A DNA stretch of 64,000 nt from positions 33,247,958 to 33,311,957 of the forward strand of contig NC_041751.1 of the NCBI RefSeq assembly GCF_004115215.2, read 5' to 3'. The translations under genes were made by a program, and so were the position numbers. The notes under the pieces are model-generated. The model was not told the DNA's origin. It did not search any database and worked only from the letters and a program-made list of their open reading frames with translations. Below are positions 24,879 through 35,795 of the stretch, one piece after another (the first letter of the stretch is position 1; each line of letters starts with the position of its first letter). The DNA comes from Ornithorhynchus anatinus. Its lineage: Eukaryota > Chordata > Mammalia > Monotremata > Ornithorhynchidae.

Positions 24879-25805
24879 ATGAGCGACGCTCAGCTCTCTT
24901 TTGGGATTGTGATGCTGTTACAGACCGGCACCGGGCTCTCGATGAACATTTTTCTCCTCCTGTTATATGCCCGGGTCGTTTCCGTCAGCCACAGACTTAG
25001 CTCCTCTGACCTGATCCTCGCCCACCTGGCCCTGGCCAACATCATCGTCCTCCTCACGTGGGGCATCCCAAATACTCTGTCGATTTTGGAGTTGAGAATT
25101 TCCCTGGACGAAGTTGGATGCAAAATAATCACGTATCTCTATCGAGTGGGCCGGGGCCTCTCCGTCTGCATCACCTGCCTCCTGAGCGTCTTCCAGGCCG
25201 TCACCATCAGCCCCGCCACCCCCCGGTGGGCGGCGGCCAAAGCCAAATTGCCCAAGTGCATCCTCCCCTCCTGTATCCTCTCCTGGGTGCTCAATCTACT
25301 GATAAATGTTGGTATGCCAGTGTACGTAAGAGGCCCGAAGAACACCACTTTCCAAGCCGCATATGATCTTAAATATTGTTCAGGGGCTCCTGTCAGTACA
25401 ATAATTATGTTGGTGAATACCGTTCTTTACTCTGCCTGGGATCTGTCCTTCGTGGGGCTCATGAGCTTGGCCAGCGGCTACATGGTGTTTGTCCTGCACA
25501 GGCACCACCGGCGGGTCCGGCACCTCCACGGACCCGACCGCTCCCCCGGGGCGATGCCCGAGGTCCGAGCGGCCAAGAGAGTCGTCGCGCTGGCCACCCT
25601 CTATGTCCTCCTCTATGGGCGACAGTCAGTGATGTTGACTATTTTGCTGAACGTGAAAGGGTACTCACTCAGTGTGTTTAATAGTCACCTGGTCTGGTCG
25701 TTAGCCTTCTCGGTTTTCAGTCCGTTCCTGATGATTTGCAGTGACCAGAGAGTGAGATCATTCTGGAAAAGGGAATCAACTATTTCCAACCTGGATCCCT
25801 CCTAG
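24879..25805 (+). CDS. Vomeronasal type 1 receptor, type B (V1R-3), possible N-terminal extension
   Basis: The 308-residue core starts MSDAQLSF. Type B marks: NIFLLLLYARVVSVSHRL, LLTWGIPNTLSILELRIS, LSVCITCLLSVFQAV and ISPATPRWAAAK; Cys81 and Cys167 and the NTT sequon are kept. The frame is open upstream to 24765, but that ATG lies in the CT tract before the predicted acceptor, so I do not use it. From the acceptor (exon starts 24832) the frame is open. Joined to exon 1 (ATG at 22837) it reads MEKGHPVGASLNSHWKFIR ahead of MSDAQ, giving 327 residues. Whether translation starts in exon 1 is unproven. From about residue 193 on, the DNA is almost the same as in the type A genes. AATAAA at 26760-26765 is a likely poly(A) signal. 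Confidence 0.92.
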   Translation: MSDAQLSFGIVMLLQTGTGLSMNIFLLLLYARVVSVSHRLSSSDLILAHLALANIIVLLTWGIPNTLSILELRISLDEVGCKIITYLYRVGRGLSVCITCLLSVFQAVTISPATPRWAAAKAKLPKCILPSCILSWVLNLLINVGMPVYVRGPKNTTFQAAYDLKYCSGAPVSTIIMLVNTVLYSAWDLSFVGLMSLASGYMVFVLHRHHRRVRHLHGPDRSPGAMPEVRAAKRVVALATLYVLLYGRQSVMLTILLNVKGYSLSVFNSHLVWSLAFSVFSPFLMICSDQRVRSFWKRESTISNLDPS

Positions 25806-26807
25806 GATCCCAGGAAAGTCAGCCGCTCTTCCCCAGAGGCCCAGAGCGAGGGTGAATCGTAAGCCTTAAAGACATTACAGAAGCGCCCGTTGTCTCGAGA
25901 GACTCACCACGTTCCGGTAGCGAGTCCTCCCTGACACTAAGGGGTGATGAAGGTGTTTGTCAGCAGTGGCCCAGCTCTCCCTTCTGCGTAAGCACCGAAC
26001 CATGGCAGCGCACGGGACAACCATAGATCTCCCGTAGGCCTTGGGGCATTTGGCCCTTACTTCTAGGGCCTGTTCCACTTCTGAAACTTAACGATGTTTT
26101 TTGGGCAAAAGATGTTGTATGCTAGGAGGTAGACTGGAGGTTCGAATTGAATAATTGGTGGAAATGTTCTGCCAGGACGGCCAGTGAATGAGAAGGGGAA
26201 GCCGGAGGGAGAGCGAGGGTAAGGACAAGGGATTGAAAAAGCGGCAGAGAGGCAGAGGAGGACAGAGGCAAAGAGATAGAGAGGAAGAAAGAGCAGAGAA
26301 TGAAGCTCAGTTGAACTCTTTTTCCCGGATTTTTCCTTTGGAAACATTACTGCTCCCTATCACCTGGACTGCCTATACAACCCTCGGGAGAAGAGAAAAG
26401 ATAAATGGAATTGTGGAGGAAAAAATGGTTGAAGGGTGAAGGTCATTTGGATTAAAGGTGACTCTAAATACTACCATTATTGTTGTGAATGATGCAATTC
26501 TTGAGTAACATGGCCTCATGGAAAGAGCAAAGGCCTGGGAGTCACGGGACCTGGGTTCTGATCCTGCCTCTGCCACTTGTCTGCCGTGCGACCTTGAAAA
26601 GGCATTTAGCTTCTCTGTTCCTCAGGTATCTCATCTGCAAAATAGGGATTAACACTGTAAACCCCATGGACGACACGGACTGTCTCCAACCTGATTATTT
26701 TCAATCTACTCCAGCACTTAGCGCGGTGCCTGGCACATAGTAAGTGCTTAACAAATGCCAATAAAATAAAGTCTCAGTGTGGCCAGGGATTGGGTGAGTC
26801 AAATATA

Positions 26808-27064
26808 ATCATAGTGGTATTTGTTAAGCGCTTACTATGTGCAGAGCACTGTTCTAAGCGCTGGGGTAGAGACAGGGTAATCAGATTGTCCCACATGGGG
26901 CTCACATTTTTAAATCCCCATTTTTACAGATGAGGTAACTGAGGCACCGAGAAGTCAAGTGACTTGCCCAAGGTCACACAGCAGACAAGTGGCGGAGCCG
27001 GGATTAGAACCCACGACCTCTGACTCCTCAGCCCGGGCTCTTTCCACTGAGCCACGCTGCTTCT
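26808..27064 (-). repeat. Young CORE-SINE, antisense, unit 4 only
   Basis: Full-length reverse SINE, from its ATAGTGGTATTTG tail end to GCCACGCTGCTTC at its head. It breaks a sequence that is continuous in all other units, near AATATAA. Confidence 0.8.
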
Positions 27065-27741
27065 AACAATAAGCAGACACATTCCCTGTATAAAGTGAGT
27101 TTACTGTCTAGAACGGGGAAGACAGATATTAATTAATTTATAAACGACAGATATGTTCAAAGGGGGTGTGGGGCTGGGAAAGGGGCCGAACAAAGGGAGG
27201 ATGTCAGGGCGAGGCAGAAGGGAGTGGGAGAAGAGGAAAGGGAGGGAGGGTGGGGGGGTTCAGGTTCTTTCCCATCTGCTGGAGGCCGAAAATGACCTGC
27301 AGGTGACGGTCGGGGAAATGGTAAGAGTTTGCCCAAAGACCATCAGGAACCCATCGGTTAGTCAAGAAAATGACATAGACGAAGGGGACAACGGATCCAG
27401 GTTTGATTCAGTCAGTCGGCCAGTCAATCAGTTGTATTTATTAAGCGCTTACTGTGCGCAGGGCACTGTGGTAAGTGCTTGGGAGAGGACAATAGAACAA
27501 TAAACGGACACCCTCCCTGCCCACAACAAGCTTCATGGTTCCTTCTGTCATCTAGTCTGCTCCTTGGTCCACTCCTCCCTAGCTGAGTTGCCTTGCTCTC
27601 CCTCATTCCACCCAGTGCTCCCAGTTTGGGATCTTTTTTTTTTTCCTCAGCTGGTTCCGCAATTGATAAAAATCGAAGAACGAACAGCAGAGTCCTGTGT
27701 CCCAAGACGTCTCCTCTGAAGCCAAGCCCTGTTATCACAGA

Positions 27742-27804
27742 GTTTCCATAGTGCAGTGGTTATCACGTTTGCCTGGCATGCGAAAGGTAACGGGGCAGAA
27801 AGAC
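27742..27804 (+). pseudogene. tRNA-Val-like relic (unit 4)
   Basis: GTTTCCATAGTGCAGTGG start. The anticodon loop is CTGGCAT here (GGC at the anticodon), T arm absent, and acceptor 3' strand GGGGCAGAAAGAC. Confidence 0.65.
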
Positions 27805-28291
27805 ATATTGGATCACCGATCTAAACCTTTTCCCAAATAACAACGACAAAGATAATAGTGATAACGGTATGTGTCAAACGCTTTCTATGTGTCGGGCACC
27901 GTACTAAAAGCCGGCGGAGTGTCAAGGTAATAGGATTAGACATAGTCCCTGTCCCATGTAAGGCTCACTGCCTTAATCCCCATTTTACAGATGAGGGAAC
28001 CGAGGCCCTGAGTAGTTGAGTGACTTGCCCGAGGTCACACGGTAGACAAGTGGTGGAACCCAGGTCCTTCTGACCCCCGGCTCCCCCCCCACGCTCTATC
28101 CACTAGGCCATGCTGCTTCTCCACGAAGCATTGACGAAACCCTTCCCTAGAAGGTGAACTCTGACACGTCGATCACGTCGGAAGGAAAAGCTCTGGGGCC
28201 GCCCGGTCCCGGACTGGCGGGCCGCAGGAAGGGGAGTCTGGGCATTTCCAGAGAAATCCCAAACTGACTGTCAGAGTGGATCTGTGTTCAG

Positions 28292-28455
28292 CAAGTCACT
28301 CATCCTCTCCCTCATGGACACACACTAATCGTTCCCTGAGGGAGGGGCGAGGCAAGGAAAGCGGCTGATAAATGCCGCCTCGCTCTGGTTCTGCCCGAGT
28401 CTGACTGCCCACGAGCTGCCCTCCCAGCCAGCACCAGCGATGGAGAAGGGTGAGT
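28292..28455 (+). promoter_or_regulatory. V1R promoter and first exon block, unit 4
   Basis: CTAATCGTTCCCTGAGGGAG (homeodomain-like core changed TAATCA to TAATCG), GATAAATG, ATG at 28440-28442, and donor AAGG|GTGAGT with GT at 28450. The partner acceptor ends at 30827 (2,378-bp intron, the longest, owing to an extra SINE). Confidence 0.6.
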
Positions 28456-29252
28456 AGGATAAATCTGCCTCTCTGTCAGTGAAGCTGCGGGGTCGGACTC
28501 TGAATTTCGTTAGTTCGATCGTTATTTATTGAGCGCTTATTTTGTGCAGAGCACTGTACTAAGCGCCTGGAGTGTACAGTTCGGCAACAGATGGAGCTAT
28601 TCCCTACCCAACAACGGGTGAATTGGGAAGGACTCATTCTCAGGCCCTGTGTGTAACTGGGGACTCGTTGACCTTGGGATCATGAGAAGCTGGGCGGTTT
28701 AGTGGATGGAGCACAGGCCTGGTAGTCAGAGGAACCTGGGTTCTAATCCCAGCTCCGCCACTTGTCAGCTGCGTGAACGTGGAGCGAAGCCACTTAGCTT
28801 CTCTGGGCCTCAGTTACCTCATGTGTAAAATGGGGATGAAGAACTGGGCCCCATATAGGACAGGGATATTGTGTCTAGCCTGACAGATTCGTATCTACCC
28901 CGGGGCTGAGTGCAGTGCTTGGCCATTAGTAAGTGTTTAACAAATACCACAATTACTTTCATGATTATTGATGATTGATTAGGATATTTATTAAACTTTC
29001 ATGACGCCCCGGACACTGGGCCCTGGGCACAAGAGGAGGCAAAAATGAAGAAATCAGGTACGGTCTCTCACAGTCTAAGTGGCGGGAAGGACAAATAAAG
29101 ACACCGGGAATGAGTGGCCTACAATGGGACCTATTAAAGATGTAAAACCTCAGAGCATTAAATAAGCAAAAATGCATTGGAGTGGCCAGATTTCATCCCC
29201 CCCACTACACCGACCCTATCTTGGCCTGAACCTCTATATCCTGATCTCACTG

Positions 29253-29516
29253 AGAAGCAGTGTGGCTCTGCGGAAAGAGCCCGGGCTTGGGAGTCAGAGG
29301 TCATGGGTTCAAATCCCGGCTCTGTCACTTGTCAGCTGTGTGACTGTGGGTAAGTCATGTCACTTCTCTGGGCCTCAGTTATCTCATCTGTAAAATGGGA
29401 ATGAAGACTGTGAGCCCCACGTGGGACAACCTGATTACCCTGTATCAACCCCCAGCGCTTAGAACAGTGCTCTGCACTTAGTAAGAGCTTAACAAATACC
29501 AGAAAAAAATTTTTTT
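29253..29516 (+). repeat. CORE-SINE with A/T-rich tail (unit 4), shared with unit 2
   Basis: Counterpart of 18005-18263, followed at once by an older SINE (29517-29700). Confidence 0.7.
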
Positions 29517-29737
29517 CCACTTGTCAGCTGTGTGACGTCGGGCAGGTCGCTCAACTTCTCGATGCCTCAGTTACCTCATCTGTTAAATGGGGACTAAGGC
29601 CGTGAGTCCCATGTGGGACAACCTGATAACCTGGTATCTAACCCAGTACTTAGAACAGTACTTGGCACATAGTAACCGTTTAACCAATACCATCGCTATT
29701 ATTATTATTGTGGGCAGGGAATGGGTCTGTTATATTG

Positions 29738-29996
29738 TAAGCAGCGTGGCTCAGTGGAAAGAGCCTGGGATTTGGAGTCGGAGGTCATGAGTTCGAATCC
29801 CCGCTCTGCCACTTGTCAACTGTGTGACTGTGGGCAAGTCACTTTCATTCTCTGTGCCTCAGTTACCTCATCTGTAAATGGGGATTAAGACTGTGAGCCC
29901 CACATGGGACGACCTGATTCCCCTGTGTCTACCCCAGCGCTTAGAACAGTGCTCTGCACATAGTAAGCGCTTAACAAATACCAACATCATTATTAT
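29738..29996 (+). repeat. Young full-length CORE-SINE, unit 4 only
   Basis: Head GCAGCGTGGCTCAGTGG, intact B box GTTCGAATCC, and ATT-rich tail. It replaces about 20 bp of the older sequence between TTATATTGTA and CAGGGCTCTG. Confidence 0.8.
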
Positions 29997-30874
29997 CACA
30001 GGGCTCTGCACACGGTAAATGCTCAGTAAAAGAAATAGAGAAGCAGCATGGTCTAGTGTTCCCGTGGGCCGAGAACAGAAGTGTTACCGTGGGCCTAAGC
30101 GCTTGGGAGAGCAAACTACAACAGAGTAGGTAGACTTGTTCCCTGCCCATAAGGATAGGAGAGTCAAGAGGAGTGGAGATTTCTCTCAGTGACGATATCA
30201 TCCTCCCGGAGGCAGCAGCATGTAGCACGGACCAAGGAAGGGAAGAAGCTGGAGTCTAGAAGACCGTTGAGGAGTCCGATACAATAGAGTAGCCGTGATA
30301 TCACCAGGGATGGTTCGCTTGGGTAATGGTTAGGGCAGAGAGGAAGGAGTATATCTGAGAGTCGCGTAGGAAAAACCAGCCAAATTTGACAGTGAGATTG
30401 AATGAGAGAGCTGAAGGACATGTCGGACTAGAGGATAACACTCTGGTGAGGGACTTTTAGCATTTGTGGGTTGATGGTTGAAAGTTAGGAGGGGAAGGTT
30501 TTCCAGCCCTTCCTTCCAAATCTGGGATAAACCAACAGTGCTTGTGTGAGGACTATTACAAGTCAGACAGACTATGTGGACTTTTGATGTGTATTAATTT
30601 AACCCGGAGTCAAATTTCTGAGGGTCAGATATATAATATAATATATAATATCCAACTATCTATATCTATCAACTATATATATATCTATATAACAACCTTG
30701 TATTTAATATATGAGCGTCCTAATGCATATCATATCTTCATGTAGTCTCCTCTCTCTCTTTCCGTCTGTCTGTCTATCTCTCTCTCACTCTCCAACAATC
30801 CCTCCTCCTCTCAGTTCTTCCCTGCAGGTCGCTCTGTAGACGCCTCCCTTAACTCACACTGAGAATTCATATCG

Positions 30875-31801
30875 ATGGGCGACGCTCGGCTCTCCTTTGG
30901 GATTGTGATGCTGTTACAGACCGGCACCGGGCTTTCCGTGAATGCCTTCCTCCTCCTGTTTTATGCCCGTGTGATCTCCACCAGCAACAGGCTCAGCTCC
31001 TCTGACCTGATCCAAGCCCAACTGCCCTTGGCCAACATCATCATCCTCCTCACGGGGGCCGTCCCAAGCACTCTGTCATTCTGGGAGCTGAGAATTTTCC
31101 TGGACGACGTTCTATGCAAACTGAACATGTATCTTTATCGAGTGGCCCGGGGCCTTGCCATCTGCACCGTCTGCCTCCTGAGTGTCTTTCAGGCCATCAC
31201 CATCAGCCCCAGCACTGCCCGATGGGCCCGGATCAAAGTCAAATTGCCCAAGTGCTTCCTCCCTGCCTGTATCCTCTCCTGGGTCCTCAATCTGCTCATA
31301 AATGTTGGTACAGCTTTGTACACAAGAGGCCCCGCGAACACCACTTTTCATGCCACCTATGATCTTAAGTATTGTACATTGGCTCCTGTCAGTACAGCAG
31401 TCATGTTGGTGAATACTATTCTTTACTCTGCCTCGGATCTGTCCTTCTTGGGGCTCATGAGCTTGGCCAGCGGCTACATGGTGTTTGTCCTGCACAGGCA
31501 CCACCGGCGGGCCCGACACCTCCACAGACCCGACCGCTCCCCCGGGGCGATGCCCGAGGTCCGAGCGGCCAAGAGAGTCGTCGCGCTGGCCATTCTCTTT
31601 GTCCTCCTCTATGGGCGACAGTCAGTTATGTTGAGCATTTTGCTGAACGTGAAAGGGTACTCACCAAGTGTGTTAAACGGTCACCTGATTTGGTCGTTCG
31701 CCTTCTCGGTTTTCAGTCCGTTCCTGATGATTTGCAGTGACCAGAGAGTGAGATCATTCTGGAAAAGGGAATCAACTATTTCCAACCTGGATCCCTCCTA
31801 G
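30875..31801 (+). CDS. Vomeronasal type 1 receptor, type A (V1R-4)
   Basis: Complete 308-residue frame, closest to V1R-2 by eye (shared VARG, ARIKVKLPKC, and VGTA followed by YTRGPANTTFHATYD). Own changes: STSNRL after span 1, AVPSTLSF, SFLGLMSL in span 5, ARHLHRPDRSP in the third inner loop, ALAILFVLL in span 6, and GYSPSVLNGHLIW before and in span 7. Cys81, Cys167, the NTT sequon and SP at 111-112 are kept. The predicted leader frame is the 14-codon form MEKGRSVDASLNSH. AATAAA at 32744-32749 in the SINE tail is the likely poly(A) signal. Confidence 0.93.
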   Translation: MGDARLSFGIVMLLQTGTGLSVNAFLLLFYARVISTSNRLSSSDLIQAQLPLANIIILLTGAVPSTLSFWELRIFLDDVLCKLNMYLYRVARGLAICTVCLLSVFQAITISPSTARWARIKVKLPKCFLPACILSWVLNLLINVGTALYTRGPANTTFHATYDLKYCTLAPVSTAVMLVNTILYSASDLSFLGLMSLASGYMVFVLHRHHRRARHLHRPDRSPGAMPEVRAAKRVVALAILFVLLYGRQSVMLSILLNVKGYSPSVLNGHLIWSFAFSVFSPFLMICSDQRVRSFWKRESTISNLDPS

Positions 31802-33461
31802 GATCCCAGGAAAGTCAGCCGCTCTTCCCCAGAGGCTCAGAGCGAGAGTGAATCGTAGGCCGGAAAGACATGACAGAAGCGCCCGTTGTCTCGAGAGACT
31901 CACCACGTTCCAGTACCGAATCCTCCCTGACACTAAGGGGTGATGTAGGTGTTTCTCAGCAGTGGCCCAGCTCTCCCCTCAGGGTAAGCACCGAACCATG
32001 GCAGCGCACGGGACGACCATAGATCTCCAATAGGCCTTGGGGCACTTGGCCCTTACTTCTAGGGCCTGTTCCACTTTTGAGACTTAACGATGTTTTTCGG
32101 GCAAAAGATGTTTTATGCTACGAGCTAGACTGGAGGTTCGAATTGAATAATTGGTGGAAATGTTCTACCAGGAAAGCCACTGAATGAGAAGGGGAAGCCA
32201 GAGGGAGAGCTAGGGTAAGGAAAAGGGACTGAAAAAGAGGCAGAGAGACAGAGAAAGACAGAGGCAAATAGAAAGAAAGAGCAGAGAATGAAGCTCAATT
32301 GAACTCTTTTTCCCAAATTTTTCCTTTTGAAACATTACTGCTCCCTATCACCTGGACTGCCTACACAACCTTCAGGAGAAGAGAAAAGATAAATGGAATT
32401 GTGAAGGAAAAAAATAGTTGAAGGGTGAAGGTCATTTGGACTAAAGATGACTCTAAATACTACCATTATTGTTGTGAATGATGTAAATCTTGAGGAGTAA
32501 CATGGCCTCGTGGAAAGAGCACAGGCCTGGGAGTCAGAGGACCTGGGTTCTGATCCTACCTCTGCCACTTGTCTGCTGTGCGACCTTGAAAAAGTATTTA
32601 GCTTCTCTGTTCCTCAGTTATCTCATCTGCCAAAATAAGGATTAAACTCCATGGATGATATGGACTGTATGCAACCTGATTATCTTCAATCTACTCTAGC
32701 ACTTACAACAGTGCCTGGCACAAGTAAGTGCTTAACAAATGCCAATAAAAAATGTCTCAGTGTGGCCAGCCATTGGGAGAGTATAATATAACAATGAGCA
32801 GACACATTCCCTGAATAAAGTGAGTTTACTCTTTAGAGCAGGGAAGACAGATATTAATCAACTAATAAATGACAGATATGTTCACATGGGGTGTGGGGCT
32901 GGGAAAGGGGCAGAACAAAGGGAGGATGTCGGGCGAGGCAGAAGGGAGTGGGAGAAGAGGAAAGGGAGGGAGGGTGGGGGGTTCAGGTTCTTTCCCATCT
33001 GCTGGAAGTAAAAAATGACTTGCAATTGACGGTGGGGCAATTGGTAAGAGTTTGCCCAAAGACCATCAGGAACCCATTGGCTAGTCAAGACAATGACATA
33101 GACGATGGGGACAACGGATTCAGGTTTGATTCAGTCAGTCAGCCAATCAGTTGTATTTATTAAACACTTACTGTGCGCAGGGCACTGTGGTAAGTACTTG
33201 GGAGAGGACAATAGAACAATAAACGAACACCCTCCCTGCCCACAACAAGCTTCATGGTTCCTTCTGTCATCTAGTCTGCTCTCCTTGGTCCACTCCTCCC
33301 TAGCTCAGCTGCCTTGCTCCTCCTCATTCCACCCAGTGCTCCCAGTTTGGGATCTTTTTTTTTTCCTCAGCTGGTTCCGCAATTGATAACAATCGAAGAA
33401 CAAACAGGGGAGTCATGTATCCCCTGATGTGTTCTCTGAAGCCAAGCCCTGTTATCACAGA

Positions 33462-33524
33462 GTTTCCATAGTGCAGTGGTTATCACATTTGCCTAGCTCA
33501 CGAAAGATAATGGGGCGGAAAGAC
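33462..33524 (+). pseudogene. tRNA-Val-like relic (unit 5)
   Basis: Anticodon arm degraded (TTTGCCTAGCTCACGAAAG). The acceptor 3' strand GGGGCGGAAAGAC is the closest to tRNA-Val of all copies. Confidence 0.6.
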
Positions 33525-34006
33525 GTTTTGGTTCACCGTCCTAAATCTTTTCCCAAATAACAACAATGATAATAACGATAACGGTATGTGTCAAGCGCTT
33601 CCTATTTGTCGGGCACCGTACTAAGTGCTGGGGGAGTGGCAAGGTGATAGGATTGGACATAGTCCCTGTCCCACGTAGGGCTCACAGTCTTAATCCCCAT
33701 CTTACAGATGAGGGAACTGAGGCCTTGAGTAGTTGAGTGACTTGCCCACGGTCACACAGTAGACAAGTGGTGGAACCCAGGTCCTTCTGACCCCCAGGCC
33801 CATGTTCTATCCTCTAGGCCTTGTTGCTTCTCCATGAGGCATTGATGAAGCCCTTCTCTAGAAGGTGAACTCTGACAGGTCGATCACGTCGGAAGGAAAA
33901 GCTCTGTGGCCGCCCGGTCCCGGATTGGTGGGCCGCAGGGAGGGGAGTTTGAGCATTTCCAGAGAAATCCCAATCTGACTGTCAGAGTGGATCTGTGTTC
34001 AGCAAG

Positions 34007-34165
34007 TCACTCATTCTCTCCCTCATGAACACACACTTATCATTCCCTGAGGGAGGGAGAGACAAGGAACGTGGATAATAAATACCGCCTCGGTCTTGTT
34101 CTGCCCGAGTCTGACTGCCCACGAGCTGCCCTCCCAGCCAGCACCAGCGATGGAGAAGGGTGAGT
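34007..34165 (+). promoter_or_regulatory. V1R promoter and first exon block, unit 5
   Basis: CTTATCATTCCCTGAGGGAG (TAATCA changed to TTATCA), ATAATAAATA in the TATA-like place, ATG at 34150-34152, and donor AAGG|GTGAGT with GT at 34160. The partner acceptor ends at 35748 (1,589-bp intron, the shortest). Confidence 0.6.
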
Positions 34166-34394
34166 AGGATAAAGCTGCCTCTCTGTCAGTGAAGCTGCGG
34201 GGTCGGACTCTGAATTTCATTCGTTCGATCGTTATTTATTGAGCGCTTATTGTGTGCAGAGCACTGTACTAAACGCTTGGAGTGTACATTATGGCAACAG
34301 ATGGAGACAATCCCTACCCAACAACGGGTGAATTGGGAAAGACTCATTCTTAGACTCTGTGTGTTACTGGGGATTCGTTGACCTCGGGATCAGG

Positions 34395-34560
34395 AGAAGC
34401 AGTGTGGTACAATGGATAGAGCATGGGCCTGGTAGTCTGTAAAATGGGGATTAAGGCTGTGAGCCCCATGTGGGACAGCCTGATAACCTGGTATCTAACC
34501 CAGTGCTTAGAACAGTGCTTGCCACATAGTAAACACAACAAATACCGTGATCATTATTAT
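34395..34560 (+). repeat. Fused SINE left by an internal deletion (unit 5)
   Basis: The head GAGAAGCAGTGTGGTAC to GGCCTGGTAGTC belongs to one SINE locus, and the part from TGTAAAATGGGG to the tail belongs to the next. About 0.6 kb found in other units is gone. The same junction is at 62901-63062. Confidence 0.75.
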
Positions 34561-35286
34561 TATTATTGTGGGCAGGGAATGCGTCTGTTATATTGTACTC
34601 TCGCAAGCACTTTGGTATAGTCCTCTGCAAACAGTAAATGCTCAGTAAAAAAAATAGAGAAGCAGCATGGTCTAGTTTTCCTGTGGGCCGAGCACTGTAC
34701 TAAGCGCTTGGGAGAGCAAACTACATCTGAGAAGGTAGACATGTTCCTGCCCATAAGGATAGTACAGTCTAGAGGAGTGGAGATTTGTCTTAATGACAGT
34801 AGCATCCTCCTGGAGGCGGCAGCATGTAGCATGGACCGAGGAAGGGAAGAGGTTGGTGCCTAGAAGACCACTGAGGAGGCTGATACAGTAGACTAGCCAT
34901 AAACGACCAGAGATTGTTCAATTTGATAATGGTTAGGGCAGAGAGGAAGGAGTTTATCTGAGAGTTGCGTGAGAGTAACCACCAAAATTTAGCAGTGAGA
35001 TTGAATGAGAGAGCTGAAGGACAAGTCGGGGTAGAAGATAAGACTCTTGGGATGGACTTTTAGCATGTGTAGGATGGTGGTGAAAGTTAGGAGGGCAATG
35101 TTTTCCAGCCCTTCCTTCCAAAATTGGGATAAACAAACAGTGATCGTGTGAGGACCGTTACAGGATGGATAGAATACGTAGACTTGTGTTTATGTAATTA
35201 TGTAATCACTTAATATGTGAATTAATTTAACCAGTAGTCAAATTTCTGAGGGTCAGATATGTAGTATATAATATCCATATACCTAT

Positions 35287-35537
35287 AGCATGGCTCAGTG
35301 GAAAGAGCCTGGGCTTCGGAGTCAGAGGTCATGGGTTCGACTTCCAGCTCTGCCACTTGTCAGCTCTGTGACTGTGGGCGAGTCTCTTCACTTCTCTGTG
35401 CCTCAGTTCCCTCATCTGTAAAATGGAGATTAACTGTGAGCCTCACGTGAGACAACCTGATGACTCTGTATCTCCCCCAGTGCTTAGAACAGTGCTCTGC
35501 ACATAGTAAGCGCTTAACAAATACCAACTTTATTATC
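35287..35537 (+). repeat. Young CORE-SINE in the V1R intron, unit 5 only
   Basis: Inserted in the AT-rich tract upstream of V1R-5, flanked by ACCTAT (35281-35286 and 35538-35543). Located about 210-460 bp before the predicted acceptor. Confidence 0.85.
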
Positions 35538-35795
35538 ACCTATCGACAATACGTATATGTGTATTTCTATTCGTTTATATATGAAACATCCTAGTATTAA
35601 TGTATATAAAAGGTCCTGTTATATATTATACCCTAATGAAGCCTCCTCTCTTTATCTCTATCTCTCTGTCTCTCTTTTTGTATGTCTCTCTGTATGTCTC
35701 TCTCTCTCATCTCCCTCCCTCCCTCCTCCCCTCAGCTCTTCCCTGCAGGTCACCCTGTAGGAGCCTCCCTTAACTCGCACTGGAAATTCATATGA

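Larger units (their letters stand above)
20310..25805 (+). repeat. Tandem V1R unit 3 (type B)
   Basis: Map: V1R 3' flank 20310-20600; purine-rich run 20610-21010; ancestral SINE 21016-21270; L2-like relics 21275-21780; tRNA relic 21979-22041; antisense SINE 22085-22515 with a nested SINE; promoter and exon 1 block 22691-22852; L2 tail 22905-23012; SINE 23079-23350; unnamed block 23351-23660; SINE 23664-23925; L2 tail 24015-24115; old L2/CR1-like relic 24115-24550; AT-rich 24580-24700; CT-rich and acceptor to 24831. With no large L2 it shows the basic unit length, about 5.5 kb. Confidence 0.8.
25806..31801 (+). repeat. Tandem V1R unit 4 (type A)
   Basis: Map: V1R 3' flank 25806-26090; purine-rich run 26100-26500; ancestral SINE 26508-26766; unit-specific antisense SINE 26808-27064; L2-like relics 27066-27540; tRNA relic 27742-27804; antisense SINE 27848-28120; promoter and exon 1 block 28292-28455; L2 tail 28510-28615; SINE 28683-28950; unnamed block 28951-29250; SINEs 29253-29516, 29517-29700 and 29738-29996; L2 tail 30040-30150; old L2/CR1-like relic 30150-30580; AT-rich 30625-30740; CT-rich and acceptor to 30827. 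Confidence 0.8.

Noticed and set aside
31112-31525. 137-residue antisense frame across V1R-4 and similar frames across other V1Rs
   Set aside because: Antisense shadow created by the conserved receptor codons; present wherever the family is.
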